From contig NC_080734.1 in assembly GCF_019097595.1 (NCBI RefSeq), forward strand, positions 19,386,892 to 19,450,891: 64,000 nucleotides of DNA, given 5' to 3'. The position numbers and the translations under genes were made by a program. Shown here piece after piece: positions 23,901 through 36,744 of the stretch (position 1 is the first letter of the stretch; each line of letters begins with the position of its first letter). The DNA comes from Hemibagrus wyckioides (Eukaryota; Chordata; Actinopteri; Siluriformes; Bagridae). The notes under the pieces were generated by a model, which ran no database searches, was not told the origin of the DNA, and saw only the letters and a program-made list of their open reading frames with translations.

Positions 23901-26459
23901 GTTCTAGTGAAGGGGAATTATAATATACAGTGTACAGGGACAAAGGCAGATCAGTCATTGGTTGTTGGGAGTGATGGTGATCAGTCATTGGTTGTTGGGA
24001 GTGATGGTGATGAGTCATTGGTTGTTGGGAGTGATGGTGATCAGTCATTGGTTGTTGGGAGTGATGGTGATGAGTCATTGGTTGTTGGGAGTGATGGTGA
24101 TCAGTCATTGGTTGTTGGGAGTGATGGTGATGAGTCATTGGTTGTTGGGAGTGATGGTGATCAGTCATTGGTTGTTGGGAGTGATGGTGATCAGTCATTG
24201 GTTGTTGGGAGTGATGGTGATGAGTCATTGGTTGTTGGGAGTGATGGTGATCAGTCATTGGTTGTTGGGAGTGATGGTGATGAGTCATTGGTTGTTGGGA
24301 GTGATGGTGATGAGTCATTGGTTGTTGGGAGTGATGGTGATCAGTCATTGGTTGTTGGGAGTGATGGTGATCAGTCATTGGTTGTTGGGAGTGATGGTGA
24401 TCAGTCATTGGTTGTTGGGAGTGATGGTGATCAGTCATTGGTTGTTGGGAGTGATGGTGATCAGTCATTGGTTGTTGGGAGTGATGGTGATCAGTCATTG
24501 GTTGTTGGGAGTGATGGTGATCAGTGATTGGTTGTTGGGAGTGACAGTGATTAGTGATCATGAATTAAATCCAGTGAAGGGAAATTGTAAAGCTATGGCA
24601 TGCAAAGACATTCTCTACAGTTGTGTGCTTCCAGCTTTGTAGCAGCAGTTTAATGCAGAACCAGGTATAGGTGTGATGGTCAGGGGTGTGCCTCTAATGC
24701 TAGCTTTATTACAGTTATTCTGTAGAGGTAACACTGTCTATGAAGGACAGATCATTAATATTTTGTTATCAGTTATATAAACACGTTTACAGTGTTGTCC
24801 ACTTACGCTTAGTGAGAGAGATGAAGGTTTTTCTTTCTCCTCTGGACACTCGGGGGTCTTTCTAGATAAAATGTAATGTTTAATGAGTATCTGGAACTAA
24901 GATGACCTTCTTGACAAACAAATCTGCTGAATAACTCTCCACTAACAAACATAAACAACATAGTACAAGCAATTACAGTGTAATCATTGAACTGAATGTA
25001 TAGTACACCCCATAATTAGTCACTACAGTAGACTGTAGATAAAAAAATAAAAATAATAAATAAAAGGTCTAACAGGAAGGAAAATATAACTGTTGAAAAT
25101 ACATGAAATAAAACTAAAAATACAAAAAAAGGAAAACATTAAGCAAAAAGATGTATTTATTATTATTATAAATTTTATATACTTTTTTTATATCATTGTA
25201 GTCATAGACATGAAATGAGATGTACCACCTGAGGACTAGCAGAAATCCATATACACACTAACATCCTTCATTTTCTGTAACATTTATCCTACACCAGAGT
25301 TGCAGGGAACCTGGAGTCTAAACCAGAGGACTCTGGGCACAAGACGGAGGACACACTGGAAGGGGGAAAAAATCACACACACTCCAGACCCAGACAAAGT
25401 GAAGCCTATACGTGTCTTTGGACTGGGAGAGGAAACCGAAGAACCTGGAGGAAACCCCTGAAGCACAGGGAGAACATATAAACTCCACACACACACACAC
25501 ATACACACAGGGAGGAGACGGGAATCAAACCCTAACATATTACATATGATCAAACTTAATCCAGCTCATGACGCAGGAAACATCTGAGCTGAAGGTACAA
25601 CATCTCAGCATCTCACCCCCAGTAGCTTTGCATTGCTGAGATTTGAACACATGACCTTCTGATCTGTGACTCAAATCCTTAACCACTGAGTCACTATAAC
25701 AAGCTCGACTGGATCGCACGGCTTCACCCACCTCTGAATTAACTCGAATCAAAAGACTGCATACCTTCAACCCTGCCATTAGTAAAATATTACAGATTCT
25801 ACAGTCACCAGAAACAGATCAGAAGGTCGGTTGTTTGCGTCTCTGTGAAAGACTCGTAACCTTCAGCTCTCTCAGCTGTTAGTCTCTCTGGATAAAGCTG
25901 AACTAAATATGGTGGATTACACTTGACTTGATAGTTGTATATGATATACTGTAAAATGTATAAAAGAAACACAACCAATGCTGTCTATAACAACAACAGG
26001 TATTATGATGTCACAGTTACTATTATAAGTATAATGATGTATGACATCAACAACAACAACAACAAAAACGCCAGAGCAAGAATCTCATCACCTAAAACCT
26101 GCTGAAGTATCCAGTGAGATTAAAGCAGTGCTCCCTGTCCAGTTCCTGGAGGCCCTCAGGGACTTCCTGCTGCTCAGACAGACTTTCTCACACACCTGAA
26201 TCAGGTGATCAAAGGATGTAGTGCAGTGTGTGTTACATTTCTTCCATCCCAAATACACACCCAGGGCTGTGTAAAGTCCAGCCCAAGAGCTGAATGTGAC
26301 TCAACAGACATTAAGGGGATATTTAATTCTCGGTGGCCTGCTGGAAAACACGTCATGAAGCAGACAGTCTTAACAGAGTTAGCTAAAATACCATCACCTT
26401 TTCTTCCCTCTCATCTGCATTAATTTGCATCATTAATATTAGTTTTTAGCTTGTAAAAA

Positions 26460-26490
<31 letters not shown>

Positions 26491-26759
26491 TATTATTAAA
26501 ATATAACTTCGACTGACATTTCCATCACAGTCCCCTGGTTTAATAAAAATGCAAATTTCTGTCAATTTTCTCAAGCTTTACTGACAGCTTGCTCAGTCAG
26601 ACAGGCTCCTATAACTCAGTGAACTCAGTGGAAACATTACCTGAAACAGGTGGTGCAGAGGGCGTAGAGTGTGATGTAGACAACGAGGAAGAGGATGGAG
26701 ATAATGGTGATGTCTGTGGAGGAAGTGTGTCCTGACGTCCAACCCAAATCTGTAGCCAT
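20946..26759 (-). CDS. PAG1/LIME1-type transmembrane adaptor, probable third paralogue
   Basis: Four phase-matched exons on the minus strand (26759-26641, 24861-24807, 22729-22654, 21595-20946) give 299 residues. The layout is: a short outer segment (1-16), one membrane helix (17-34), a juxtamembrane CTTC (Cys35, Cys38) like the palmitoylated CxxC of PAG1 and LIME1, then a long acidic, proline-rich tail. Tail tyrosines are VVYNQQ (72), DSYFRQ (89), HPYECI (177), SPYHMV (208), DDYDL (221) and ALYAEVN (259). ELPGLPPIP near 115 and EEEAPPPVPEKIFD at the C-terminus resemble PAG1 segments. Such proteins sit in membrane rafts, are phosphorylated by Src kinases and recruit Csk through SH2 domains. 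The start is the first in-frame ATG in the helix exon. The third exon's acceptor (GTGCCACAG) is weak but is the one that keeps phase. The place next to znf395 mirrors ZNF704-PAG1 and SLC2A4RG-LIME1. Confidence 0.75.
21660..22500. other. AT-rich intron of the adaptor gene
   Basis: Intron 3 of the adaptor. It holds a dense ATTAATATTTATTAATATTATA patch around 22245-22400 and no other exon. Confidence 0.5.
23266..23336. repeat. GT dinucleotide repeat
   Basis: About 65 bp of TG/GT repeats interrupted twice by TTG, in intron 2 of the adaptor gene. Confidence 0.95.
23640..24705 (+). mobile_element. nonautonomous DNA transposon expanded by an internal minisatellite
   Basis: The left part reads TTACCCCTGACCATCACACCC and TGTGGGGATTAGTGATCATTC; the right part reads GCAAAGACATTCTCTACAG and GGTGTGATGGTCAGGGGTG. 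These blocks recur at 31572-32070, 33180-33625 and 43735-44090. The middle is replaced by the 30-bp minisatellite. It lies in intron 2 of the adaptor gene. Confidence 0.75.
23949..24550. repeat. 30-bp minisatellite, about 20 units
   Basis: The unit is TCAGTCATTGGTTGTTGGGA followed by GTGATGGTGA. The only common variant is the second base, C or G. Because the unit is a multiple of three with no stop, long frames appear in several phases; they are not genes. The last units decay (TCAGTGATTG, then GTGACAGTGATTAGTG). Confidence 0.97.
25285..25545 (-). repeat. dispersed SINE-like repeat
   Basis: Contains GAGAGGAAACCGAAGAACCTGG, AAACCCCTGAAGCACAGGGAGA and GGGAGGAGACGGGAATCAAAC. The same blocks occur at 51940-52100 and 59965-60190. 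On the minus strand this reads as the CCCTGTG...GGTTTCCTCC type block also seen at 30291-30628, so they may be one family in both orientations. Confidence 0.6.
26465..26496. repeat. poly-A/TA microsatellite
   Basis: A-run followed by TA repeats in the second half of intron 1 of the adaptor gene, near the helix exon. Confidence 0.85.
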
Positions 26760-26785
26760 AGCACTCCATACACCCTGTGATCTGA

Positions 26786-27540
26786 CTGGAAACCAAAGAG
26801 GAAACACTTTTACAGAAAAGTAAAACGTCACGATGTTAAACATCTGTATAGCGCACGTGATTAGTGAAAACAGCATAAACAGGATCCAGAAGGCGGATCT
26901 GGTAACAATCTTTGTGTTTCTCAGAAGTTACAGTCTGTGAGCAGTAATGCTAGTGCTAGTAGTGGGAATAAATGCTAGTTCAGTAAAGTATTTCTGTATC
27001 TTCACATGGATATTACTCAGTAATCACTATGAATTATACAGTAACTAAAACCTGAAACACAACACAGGTGCAGAGGTTAGAAGAGTGAGTAAGTATGAGC
27101 CAGGATCCTGGACAAGACCGAGCTCTTTTAGTTTCTACACACATCATGTGCTGGATCCATGAGTCACGTATAATCATTACATGTGTTACAGGAAGTAACC
27201 TGTATTATACTGTGTACCGTATGAGTTAACAGAAATACAATTTTAATAACAATAAGTCATGCTAAATATTGGAACTTGCTTCAGCCTCAAATTCAGGTGG
27301 AGTATTATGGTGCTTCCTAACTGCCCCCATGTTAATGCGGTTCATTGTGTTCGTTCCAGAGGTAAGTGACTGATATGAGGGTCATTAGTTTAGAGTTTTA
27401 GTTTTCCTTTCTGTTCACTGTATAATTAGTTAGTTGTGTAGTTTAGAGTGTAGAGTATCACACTATCACCTGATTTATTCTACTGTCCAAGTGTCAGACA
27501 TCTCACGCTGCCCCGTGTTTCACTGTTCCTAACATTACAC
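26786..27540. other. upstream of adaptor coding start; no exon identified
   Basis: The helix exon begins at a splice acceptor (TTTCCAG, 26786-26792), so a noncoding first exon must lie at higher coordinates. Nothing in this stretch marks one. Confidence 0.5.
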
Positions 27541-29575
<2,035 letters not shown>

Positions 29576-29955
29576 CACAGCTGGGGATTTTTGCTGTATA
29601 CATTCCAAGGCACAACCCTCTTACATTCCAGGTCACACCTCTGATGTTTGTGAACACAAAGAGAAATAGAAAACAGCAGGAATATATATTTATATAATGA
29701 AGCCAGTTTCTATTTTATTTGTCTTCTCACTCAACCATCACGTTTGATAAGCAGGACATTCATATACAGAATTAACTGTGTATCAGGAGGTGTTAGTTCA
29801 TTGACTTGTCTTCAGTTATATGAAGCTGTCTCCACTGTAGCCGACTAACAGACCGCTCTATATACAGTCCTACCGAATGACAACGCACGGCACTGAGCAG
29901 CAGACACAATCTGTCCTGTTTAATAGAATATATTGGTCAGAAAACATTGTCTTAC

Positions 29956-30033
29956 CTGTAGCCTCAGTGACATCAGGAGTAGCTTCTCCTGTCACTGCCA
30001 CCACCCTGTGTGACTCGTCTGTCAATGTTTTGG
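29956..30033 (-). other. candidate 5' exon of the adaptor gene
   Basis: On the minus strand GCTACAG|GTAAGAC is a strong donor at 29956. The upper boundary is uncertain (a weak AATGCAG at 30034-30040 is one option). It may be a noncoding first exon of the adaptor gene, separated from the helix exon by the CTAT array. It is only a splice-site guess. Confidence 0.3.
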
Positions 30034-30290
30034 CTGCATTACTCTTCCCATACCATGCAGTCAGTCAGAACTCGCCACTCCTACCTGTTTGTTGTGTAAT
30101 CCTTTAGAGTTACAATCATTTGTTTGGAGACAGGTGTGAGATAATTCCCCCCCAGCCTTTATTTAAAACAGTGTTTCACAGTTATTGAAGAAAAACAACT
30201 CAACTACTCATCATGTTTTTCCTGCTCCTAACATACCTGCCTCAACTCATCAGCTATTTCCAATTCATCACTTCATGAGCTTAAAAACAG

Positions 30291-30628
30291 GGCAGCATGG
30301 TGGCTTAGTGGTTAGTACTGTTGCCTCACGACAAGAAGGTCCTGGGTTCCAACAGGCAGGGATGGAATTTGCATGTTCTCCCCATACCTGTGTGGGTTTC
30401 CTCCCACAGTCCAAAAACATGTACATTAGGTTGATTGGTAATTCTAAATTGCCCATAGGTGTGAGTGTGTGTGGTCATCTGTCTATATGTGTGGCCCTGT
30501 GATGGACTGGTGACCTGTCCAGGGTGTACCCCTGCCTTTTGCCCAATATGTGCTGGGATAGGCTCCAGCAGATCCCCATGACCCTAATTAGGAATAAAGT
30601 GGGTATAGAAAATGGATGGATGGAGTTT
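30291..30628 (+). repeat. tRNA-headed SINE with GGATGGA tail
   Basis: Begins GGGCAGCATGGTGGCTTAGTGG, has GGTCCTGGGTTCCAAC as B-box-like block, then GTGGGTTTCCTCCCACAGTCC and GTGATGGACTGGTGACCTGTCC, and ends GAAAATGGATGGATGGA. This is the layout of a very common fish retroposon. Confidence 0.8.
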
Positions 30629-31332
30629 AAATGTTTGGGCACTGTGAGACTAGTGGAAAACTATCAATATAAAATACCTATTAATACACAAATGAATTTC
30701 ATTTCCTTTTGTTTCACATACATGTCAAGATTTTTTCTGGATATTATTACAGCAGTCATCATGAGAGCCGATTTTACTGTAAATGGATTCCTGGCGCCAT
30801 CTAGTGGATCAGAGAGATATTACATTGCTGTTACAGAAGTAGTTTTAAAGTTGAGGAGAAAAACACACCTCCATGTTGGAGTTTTTTGAACATTCATGCT
30901 CAAATCTCTGATATAGACTTAATATGCGTATATATCTGTCTGTATTGGTTGAGCTGAAGCAGAACATGTTTATAAAGGATAGCTGCTTTTAAGTGCTGCT
31001 TTGTTTACTGGTCCTGCTGAGAGCCGCCATATTGGTTTGACCTCACTCGCTGAACTTGGTTGGATGAAAGGATGGATGGAGTGAAATCTTGTCTACGTTC
31101 CTTAGTCTAATTTAATTAACTAATTGTAAACCTCAGGACAAATGAAGCTAATGAATTCATCTATTTAATATACTGTGTGTTCTGTGTGTTTTGAGAGTGA
31201 GGTCAGTGGACCCAAGAACAAGTAAATGACCTGTGTATATAGAAAAGTAAAGCATCATGTCTGCATGGTATCTTACTGTATTGAACAGCTGAATATATTT
31301 AATATATATAATATTTTCATCCTAGATACACG

Positions 31333-31560
31333 TTCAGTGGTAGCTCAAGTGGTTGAGGGTCTGGGTTGTTGATTAGAAGGTCAAGCCCCAGCATTGCCAA
31401 GCTCCACTGTTGGGCAATTGTTCAACACCCTTAACCCTCTCAGCTCCAGGGGAGCTGTATCATATCTGCGCTCTGACTCCAACTTCCTCAACTGGGATAT
31501 GTGAAGAAAAGAATTCCACTGTGCTGTAATGAATGTGTGGCGATAATAAAGGCTTCTGGT
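31333..31560 (+). repeat. tRNA-derived SINE with AATAAAGGCTTC tail
   Basis: Begins GTGGTAGCTCAAGTGGTTGAG (tRNA A-box-like) and continues AGAAGGTCAAGCCCC. The body has CTCTGACTCCAACTTCCTC and GGGATATGTGAAGAAAAGAA, and the end is GATAATAAAGGCTTCTGG. Related fragments are at 2395-2522 and 52230-52360. Confidence 0.8.
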
Positions 31561-31567
31561 TTTAAGC

Positions 31568-32070
31568 ACATGCACTATATGGCCAAATGTATGTAGACAC
31601 TTGACCATCACACCCATCTGTGCATGTGGAACATGTGCATGTATTTCCCCTATGCATGCTGTTCCACTCTTCTGTGAAGGTCTTCCACTAGATGGTGGAG
31701 TGTGTCTGTGGGGATTAGTGGTCATTCAGCTACAAGAGCATTAGTGAGATCAGACACTGATATTGTAAGAGTGAGGAGGTCTGGGGTTCATTCGGTGTTC
31801 AGTGGGGTTGAGTCAGAGTCAGGTCTCAGTGCAGGACAATCCAGTTCTTCCACTACAACCTCAACACACCATGTCTTCATGGAGCTCTGTGCTTTGTCAT
31901 GCTGGAACAGGGTTTGAGTCTCTTAGTTCCAGTGAAGAGAAACTATAAGCATGCAGAGACATTCTGTGTAATTGTGTGCTTCAGACCTTGTGGCAACAGT
32001 TTGGGGAAGAACAAAATAAGGGGGAATTGTTCAGGTGTCCACATACTTTTGTCCAGTTAGTGCACTTGTA
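31568..32070 (+). mobile_element. nonautonomous DNA transposon, full copy
   Basis: Left end GCACTATATGGCCAAATGTATG and right end CATACTTTTGTCCAGTTAGTGC are imperfect inverted repeats. The inside has no transposase frame. It is the most complete copy of the family in the window (about 500 bp). Confidence 0.8.
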
Positions 32071-33175
32071 CCTGGTAAAAGCAAGTATCTAATTAAATAT
32101 TGTACACTGAGGGGTTTTGTTTGTGTGTATAACTGGACTCTGAGAATTCACCACTCACTCTGGCTGTTACATACAGTCTGCGTAATGTGTTTATAAGCAG
32201 CAATAATGTGGAATAGAGTAATAACAATATGAGCTTCATTCCAACATACATGACACCGACTATTAAATATCATGAAATGATCAACTTTATTTCATTTAAT
32301 CATTGCTGTCAGTTTACAGTTTCATCTCGGCTTCACAGTGGAGACGGTTTTGAACGTCATTAGCACTTCATTTAACACAACTGAAAAACCTACTTTAAAC
32401 TCAATACTCTTCATCACATGCAAAACACACTGTCAGTCTGACGGTCAGTACAAATCCGAATGTCCACACGATTGTGAATATAGCTTTCTGTCTCTCTCTA
32501 CCACTCGGCTGAGGTAATAACAAACCTTTAAAATGAATACAGTACACTATACCTAAAAACTTAATGTAGCTGAGGTAAATAACAGTCCTTTTCATTCAAT
32601 ACAGTACATTATAACTAGAAATAAAGAACATATTTAGACATTTTTTGATGGATATGTTTCCTGCATCTGTGAACAACTGGTACTGAGAGCAGGGGAACAT
32701 TCTTGTGGCAAATCTGATTAACTAATCTGATCTGGTCATTTCTCGAGCCAGCATCTGACCAGCTTTTTGGTAGAAAAAAACCCTCACACAGTCTCACAAA
32801 GTAAAACTGACTCCTTTGTTCACACATTCCTCCTCCTGATAGCACTAAAGCCAAGTCAAGCTTTATTTCTTTGTTCCTTTTAAGTGAGTAATTGGGTCTG
32901 GGCTGAAAAGGATTATTAGAAAATAGGCCACACAGACCCATAAGTGCATAATACGTGGAACAGTGGCTAAGCAACAGATTATACACTGACCGGTGTATAT
33001 GTGAGACGATGGCATTAAATTATGTAAACTGACCGACAGTAACGGAAACTGGTCTCTTCTGCATTCAGTGCTAGGTACATTCGCTTTAAAATACCTTTTA
33101 ATACATGAGGCTCTAGGTGAGCCTACATAAAATAATTGTCATGAATAAATGTTATTGAATAATGACAAGCTACAT
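32071..33175. other. intergenic, no gene seen
   Basis: Two minus-strand frames (32401-32595 and 32615-32986) were read. Neither shows a recognisable domain or a supported splice structure. Confidence 0.4.
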
Positions 33176-33630
33176 ACACTATACAGTCAAACGTAAGTGC
33201 ACCCCTGACCATCATACTCACACTCACACTTCTCTTTGCTCTTCTGTGAAGGTTTTCCACTAGATGTTGGAGTGTGTCTGTGGGATTAGTGGTCATTCAG
33301 CTGCAAGAGCATTAGTGAGATCAGACACTGATGTTGTGAAAGTGAGGAGGTCTGGGGTTCAGTCAGTATTCCAGTTCATCCCAAAGGTGTTCAGTGGGTT
33401 TGAATCAGAGTCAGGGCTCAGTGCAGGACACTCATAACACACTATGTCTTTGTGGAGCTTGCTTATAAGAGGACACTGTCATGCTGGAACAGGTTTTGTT
33501 CCTACAGCATACAAAGACATTTTATACAATTGTTTGCTTCCAGCTTTGTGGCATCAGTTTTTGGAAGAACCAGAAATGGGTGTGATGGTCAGGTGTTCAC
33601 ATACTTGTGGCCATATAATGTATAACTTAT
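33176..33630 (+). mobile_element. nonautonomous DNA transposon, second copy
   Basis: Same family as 31568-32070: left end ACACTATACAGTCAAACGTAAG, right end CATACTTGTGGCCATATAATGT. The interior shares TGTGGGATTAGTGGTCATTC and AGTGAGGAGGTCTGGGGTTC. Confidence 0.8.
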
Positions 33631-33699
33631 TCAGTCACAGCTCTGAGCTTTGGAATTACAAAATGTAGTGGTTCCCATTCATTCTCAACCCAGATAGGA

Positions 33700-33986
33700 C
33701 CCTCTAATACACAACACAGAGCCATGCATGGCCTGATACAGATCTGTTCCCTATGACACATTATCACGAGGCATATTCTTACTCATGCCTTGCATAGCTT
33801 TCACATTTTCCCAATACAATAAAACACTCAAAAATGGACTTTGTTATGTTCTAAGAATGATTTTTTTTACCTATAATAAAAGTGTCACATTACAAATGTT
33901 CTCTTTTCTCAGATTTGTTCACTGAATCTGGTGTGTGTTAGAGAACAGCACAGTTTGGTGGCCTTCCAGATCTCCAAAATTTACTT
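33700..33986 (-). other. paqr8 3' UTR
   Basis: Sequence just downstream of the stop codon on the minus strand. A minus-strand AATAAA-like signal is not obvious, so its length is unknown. Confidence 0.4.
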
Positions 33987-35057
33987 TCATTCGCTCTTCA
34001 TTCGTTCTTTCTGCAGCTGCCTTTGGACGCTCTGCCTCATTCGAGCTGCCGTCAGCATACTGCACAGCACCAGGACAAAGAAAGAGCCCGCGGCCAGCCA
34101 GACGCCGATCTCTCCATGCACCTCCACTACCGAGCTCCTCTGCACCAAGAAGTCCATAAAAACTGCCTCCATCTGGCACATGGTGCACATGACTAGGAAG
34201 ATATGAAAGATCTGGTGCCCATGACCTACAATATCACACTTCCCTGGAAAAAAGCGCTCAGGCACTGGGCACGAGAAGAAGAAGGCAGCCATCAGGAAGA
34301 AGGCCACTTGCAGGGTGTGCAGCACCAGCACAGGCTCACGGCAGGGTCTCGTGGCTAGCCGGAGTGCCACAGGGCTGATGTCTAGCATGTACGCCAAGCT
34401 AGTGGGAACGATCTGGAAGATCTTCCTGCGCAGAGGGTACGGACGACGATAGCGCAATTTGGCGAAACAGCAGCTGGCACAAGACAACCATCCCAGTAGA
34501 GCAGCTCCAGGCAGGAACAGCGCCCCCACCAGGCTCTGCCTCCACTCCTCCTCAGCGCAGTAGAAATAATGAGCCAGCGCCGATCCGTACTGATACACAG
34601 CCACGCCGACATAATCCAGGAAGAAGAGGGAGTAGTGCGAGAGCTCTGAGTGAGACTGAAGCAAGTGGGCTAGGGTGCTACAGGTGAGGTAGGTCAGAGC
34701 CGAAAGGGTGTAGAGGCAGAGGGGCAACGATGAGGCGTCTAGAGTCAGGCTTCCTGTGGCAGCAAAGAACCAGAAGCGCAGCAGCACCACAGGAACTGCT
34801 AGAAGGTGTGACCAGACGTTCAGCAACTCGTTGTGGCTTTGAAAGAGGCTGAGAGCGTAACAGTGCCATGGCTGGCCTATAGGACGGTAGCCTGAACGAA
34901 TGTAGGGCTCGTGGAACAGGCCGGGCACGTCTGAGGCTCCCACGGTGGCCTGAGGAGACGGCAAGGAATGCAGACACGGGGAAAGCCGAGGCAGACAGAC
35001 TAGCTGCTTAATGTTCAGCGTCAAGGTGCTCAGACGACCTAAAACTCCACTCGACAT
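33987..35057 (-). CDS. paqr8: membrane progestin receptor beta (PAQR family)
   Basis: A single coding exon on the minus strand gives 356 residues, matching the usual length of about 354. The start is the ATG beginning MSSGVLGRLSTLTLN, nine bases after a splice acceptor (TTTCTCTCCAG, 35067 onward). The upstream in-frame ATG at 35129 lies in intron sequence. PAQR hallmarks are FHEPYIRSGYRP, HNELLNVWSHL, SELSHYSLFFLDYVGVAVYQ, the DISPVA block, and CDIVGHGHQIFH near the last helices. Seven or more membrane helices can be read. The GHGHQIFH variant and the short basic tail fit PAQR8 rather than PAQR7. Family members bind progestogens at the plasma membrane and signal quickly; in fish this includes oocyte maturation. 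Adjacency to mcm3 matches human 6p12. Confidence 0.93.
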   Translation of the reverse strand: MSSGVLGRLSTLTLNIKQLVCLPRLSPCLHSLPSPQATVGASDVPGLFHEPYIRSGYRPIGQPWHCYALSLFQSHNELLNVWSHLLAVPVVLLRFWFFAATGSLTLDASSLPLCLYTLSALTYLTCSTLAHLLQSHSELSHYSLFFLDYVGVAVYQYGSALAHYFYCAEEEWRQSLVGALFLPGAALLGWLSCASCCFAKLRYRRPYPLRRKIFQIVPTSLAYMLDISPVALRLATRPCREPVLVLHTLQVAFFLMAAFFFSCPVPERFFPGKCDIVGHGHQIFHIFLVMCTMCQMEAVFMDFLVQRSSVVEVHGEIGVWLAAGSFFVLVLCSMLTAARMRQSVQRQLQKERMKSE

Positions 35058-35849
35058 AGTGATAGACTGGAGAGAAACAAAAATACCAGGGTCAATAAAA
35101 ATCAAGTTTGTCCTGATTAGAGGTGGCATTGAGAAAAGGGAAGTATGAGGGTAGGTAATATTTAGAGGAAAAGCAAAATGTTAGTCAGGACTGTGCATGC
35201 ACCTGCAGCTTGTGTCTACACCAAACATCACACCATTTCCACATTTGGATCCAATAATGTGTAGTTTAAGAGTTTTATTTCTATCATATGCAAATAAATT
35301 CAAGTTATATTTCAAGAATTTACTTGAAATCTTTTATTTAATAAATAAACACAACAAATACGCTCACAGAAACATAGTTTTAAGCATATGGTTGCTTGGA
35401 GGACTCAGTTGTCAAGTAAACCAGAAACAAGTGAAGTGTGTATAAACACTGCCAGCATATCACACCAGCATGAACACACTCTGTTCTTATGTAGGTAACA
35501 GGCATTACCTGGTTGCCGCACCTAGTTTGCACAATGGAAATGTATCTTCATGACATGAAATATCTAGCCCTAAGTGCTGTTTGTTATGTTCCAGTGGTTG
35601 TAGTGCACTTCACTGTTAATCAGGCTATTTAATAACTCTTAGACATTTTTGTCTTACAGCCAAATTTCGAGTAATACCAGAAGACTTAAATATACCTACT
35701 AAAAGATCTCACTTTCAGTCAGACTTAAGGTTTCTATTAAAATAAATGCACAATTTTTAAACAAACGAAAGAAATACAGTAATGAACACATTTCTTTAAC
35801 ACTCCAGTTTCTAAGTATGATCACTGATATCTCAGATACAGGACCTCAC

Positions 35850-36060
35850 CTGTGTTTGCTGACTCTGTTCACTGATCGCTGTTCACTCTGAGACGGTTTA
35901 ACAAACAATAAACTGATCTCCTCTCTGGGTAATGTCCAGTGTTTGTGAGAGTACACACATGATCCCCGGCGATGGAGGGACTGAGCCTCAGACGAGTCCA
36001 CAGCTGAACTGGTGAGGCGAGCTGCAAGACGAGCAGTATCGGGAGCTGGGAGGAGTAACA
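35850..36060 (-). other. candidate noncoding first exon of paqr8
   Basis: On the minus strand GCAAACACAG|GTGAGG gives a donor at 35850, and the coding exon starts with an acceptor at 35066. The segment between is therefore likely an intron and this block the 5' UTR exon. The transcription start is unknown; 36060 is a guess. Confidence 0.5.
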
Positions 36061-36270
36061 AGTTTCACCACCCATGAATAGCTGAGAGACTACATGGAAA
36101 CTCAGGGTAAAAGTGCTGGAAAAAAGACAAATAAAAAGCAAATAAATATACATAAACTATCTGCTAACAGATTATATAGATATTTAAAAATATTAATTTT
36201 ATATATATAAATATAAATATAAAAATCTCTAAACAATAAATGGAATTTGTGTGAAAGACTTTCATATTGC

Positions 36271-36435
36271 AACTCTCTCTCTCTCTCTCTCTCTCTGTCT
36301 GTCTCTCAGACTCTCTCTCTCTCTCTCTCTCCCTCTCTCTCAGACACTCTCTCTCTCTCTCTCTCTCTCTCTCAGACTCTCTCTCTTTCTCTGTCTATCT
36401 GTCTGTCTGTCTCTCTCTCTCTCTTTCTCTGTCTA

Positions 36436-36484
<49 letters not shown>

Positions 36485-36502
36485 GTCTGTCTCTCAGACA
36501 TA
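36271..36502. repeat. CT-rich microsatellite
   Basis: CTCTCT runs interrupted by CAGACT, CTGTCTGT and CTTTCT. The SLSLSL frames are artefacts. Confidence 0.95.
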
Positions 36503-36744
36503 ATGACATAATGGCAGCTCCAGTGAGGTGTACTAGAAGACAGAAGCCATGGGACTGTGTTAATGACAGAGAACGCATATTTAAACTAAAAGGTGTAGTT
36601 AACTTCTGAAGAAATTAACAAAGAATGAACAATTATCTAAATGCTACCCATACTGCTTGGATCATATGCTACAGTATTATTTTTTATGATTCATTGTAAT
36701 GACAGTGAAAATCAGGACAAACTTGTCTTTACACTATCACATAA

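Noticed and set aside
23808..24642. Long open frames on both strands (repeated DQSLVVGSDG and HHHHSQQPMT), which could suggest a repeat protein, and a regular array that could suggest a CRISPR
   Set aside because: The 30-bp unit is contiguous with no unique spacers, and its length being a multiple of three opens several frames at once. It is a minisatellite in an intron.
30524..30889. 121-residue plus-strand frame
   Set aside because: Its first part is the tail of a SINE and the rest has no motif.
32401..32595. Minus-strand frame ending in a hydrophobic stretch (VWTFGFVLTVRLTVCFAC)
   Set aside because: It has a possible acceptor upstream but no partner exon and no family match; composition fits chance.
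35057..35129. Starting paqr8 at the earlier ATG (380 residues)
   Set aside because: The extra 24 residues span a splice acceptor (TTTCTCTCCAG) and are not like the family; the 356-residue start fits.
36247..36609. Serine-leucine frames over 36.2-36.6 kb
   Set aside because: Pure CT microsatellite.
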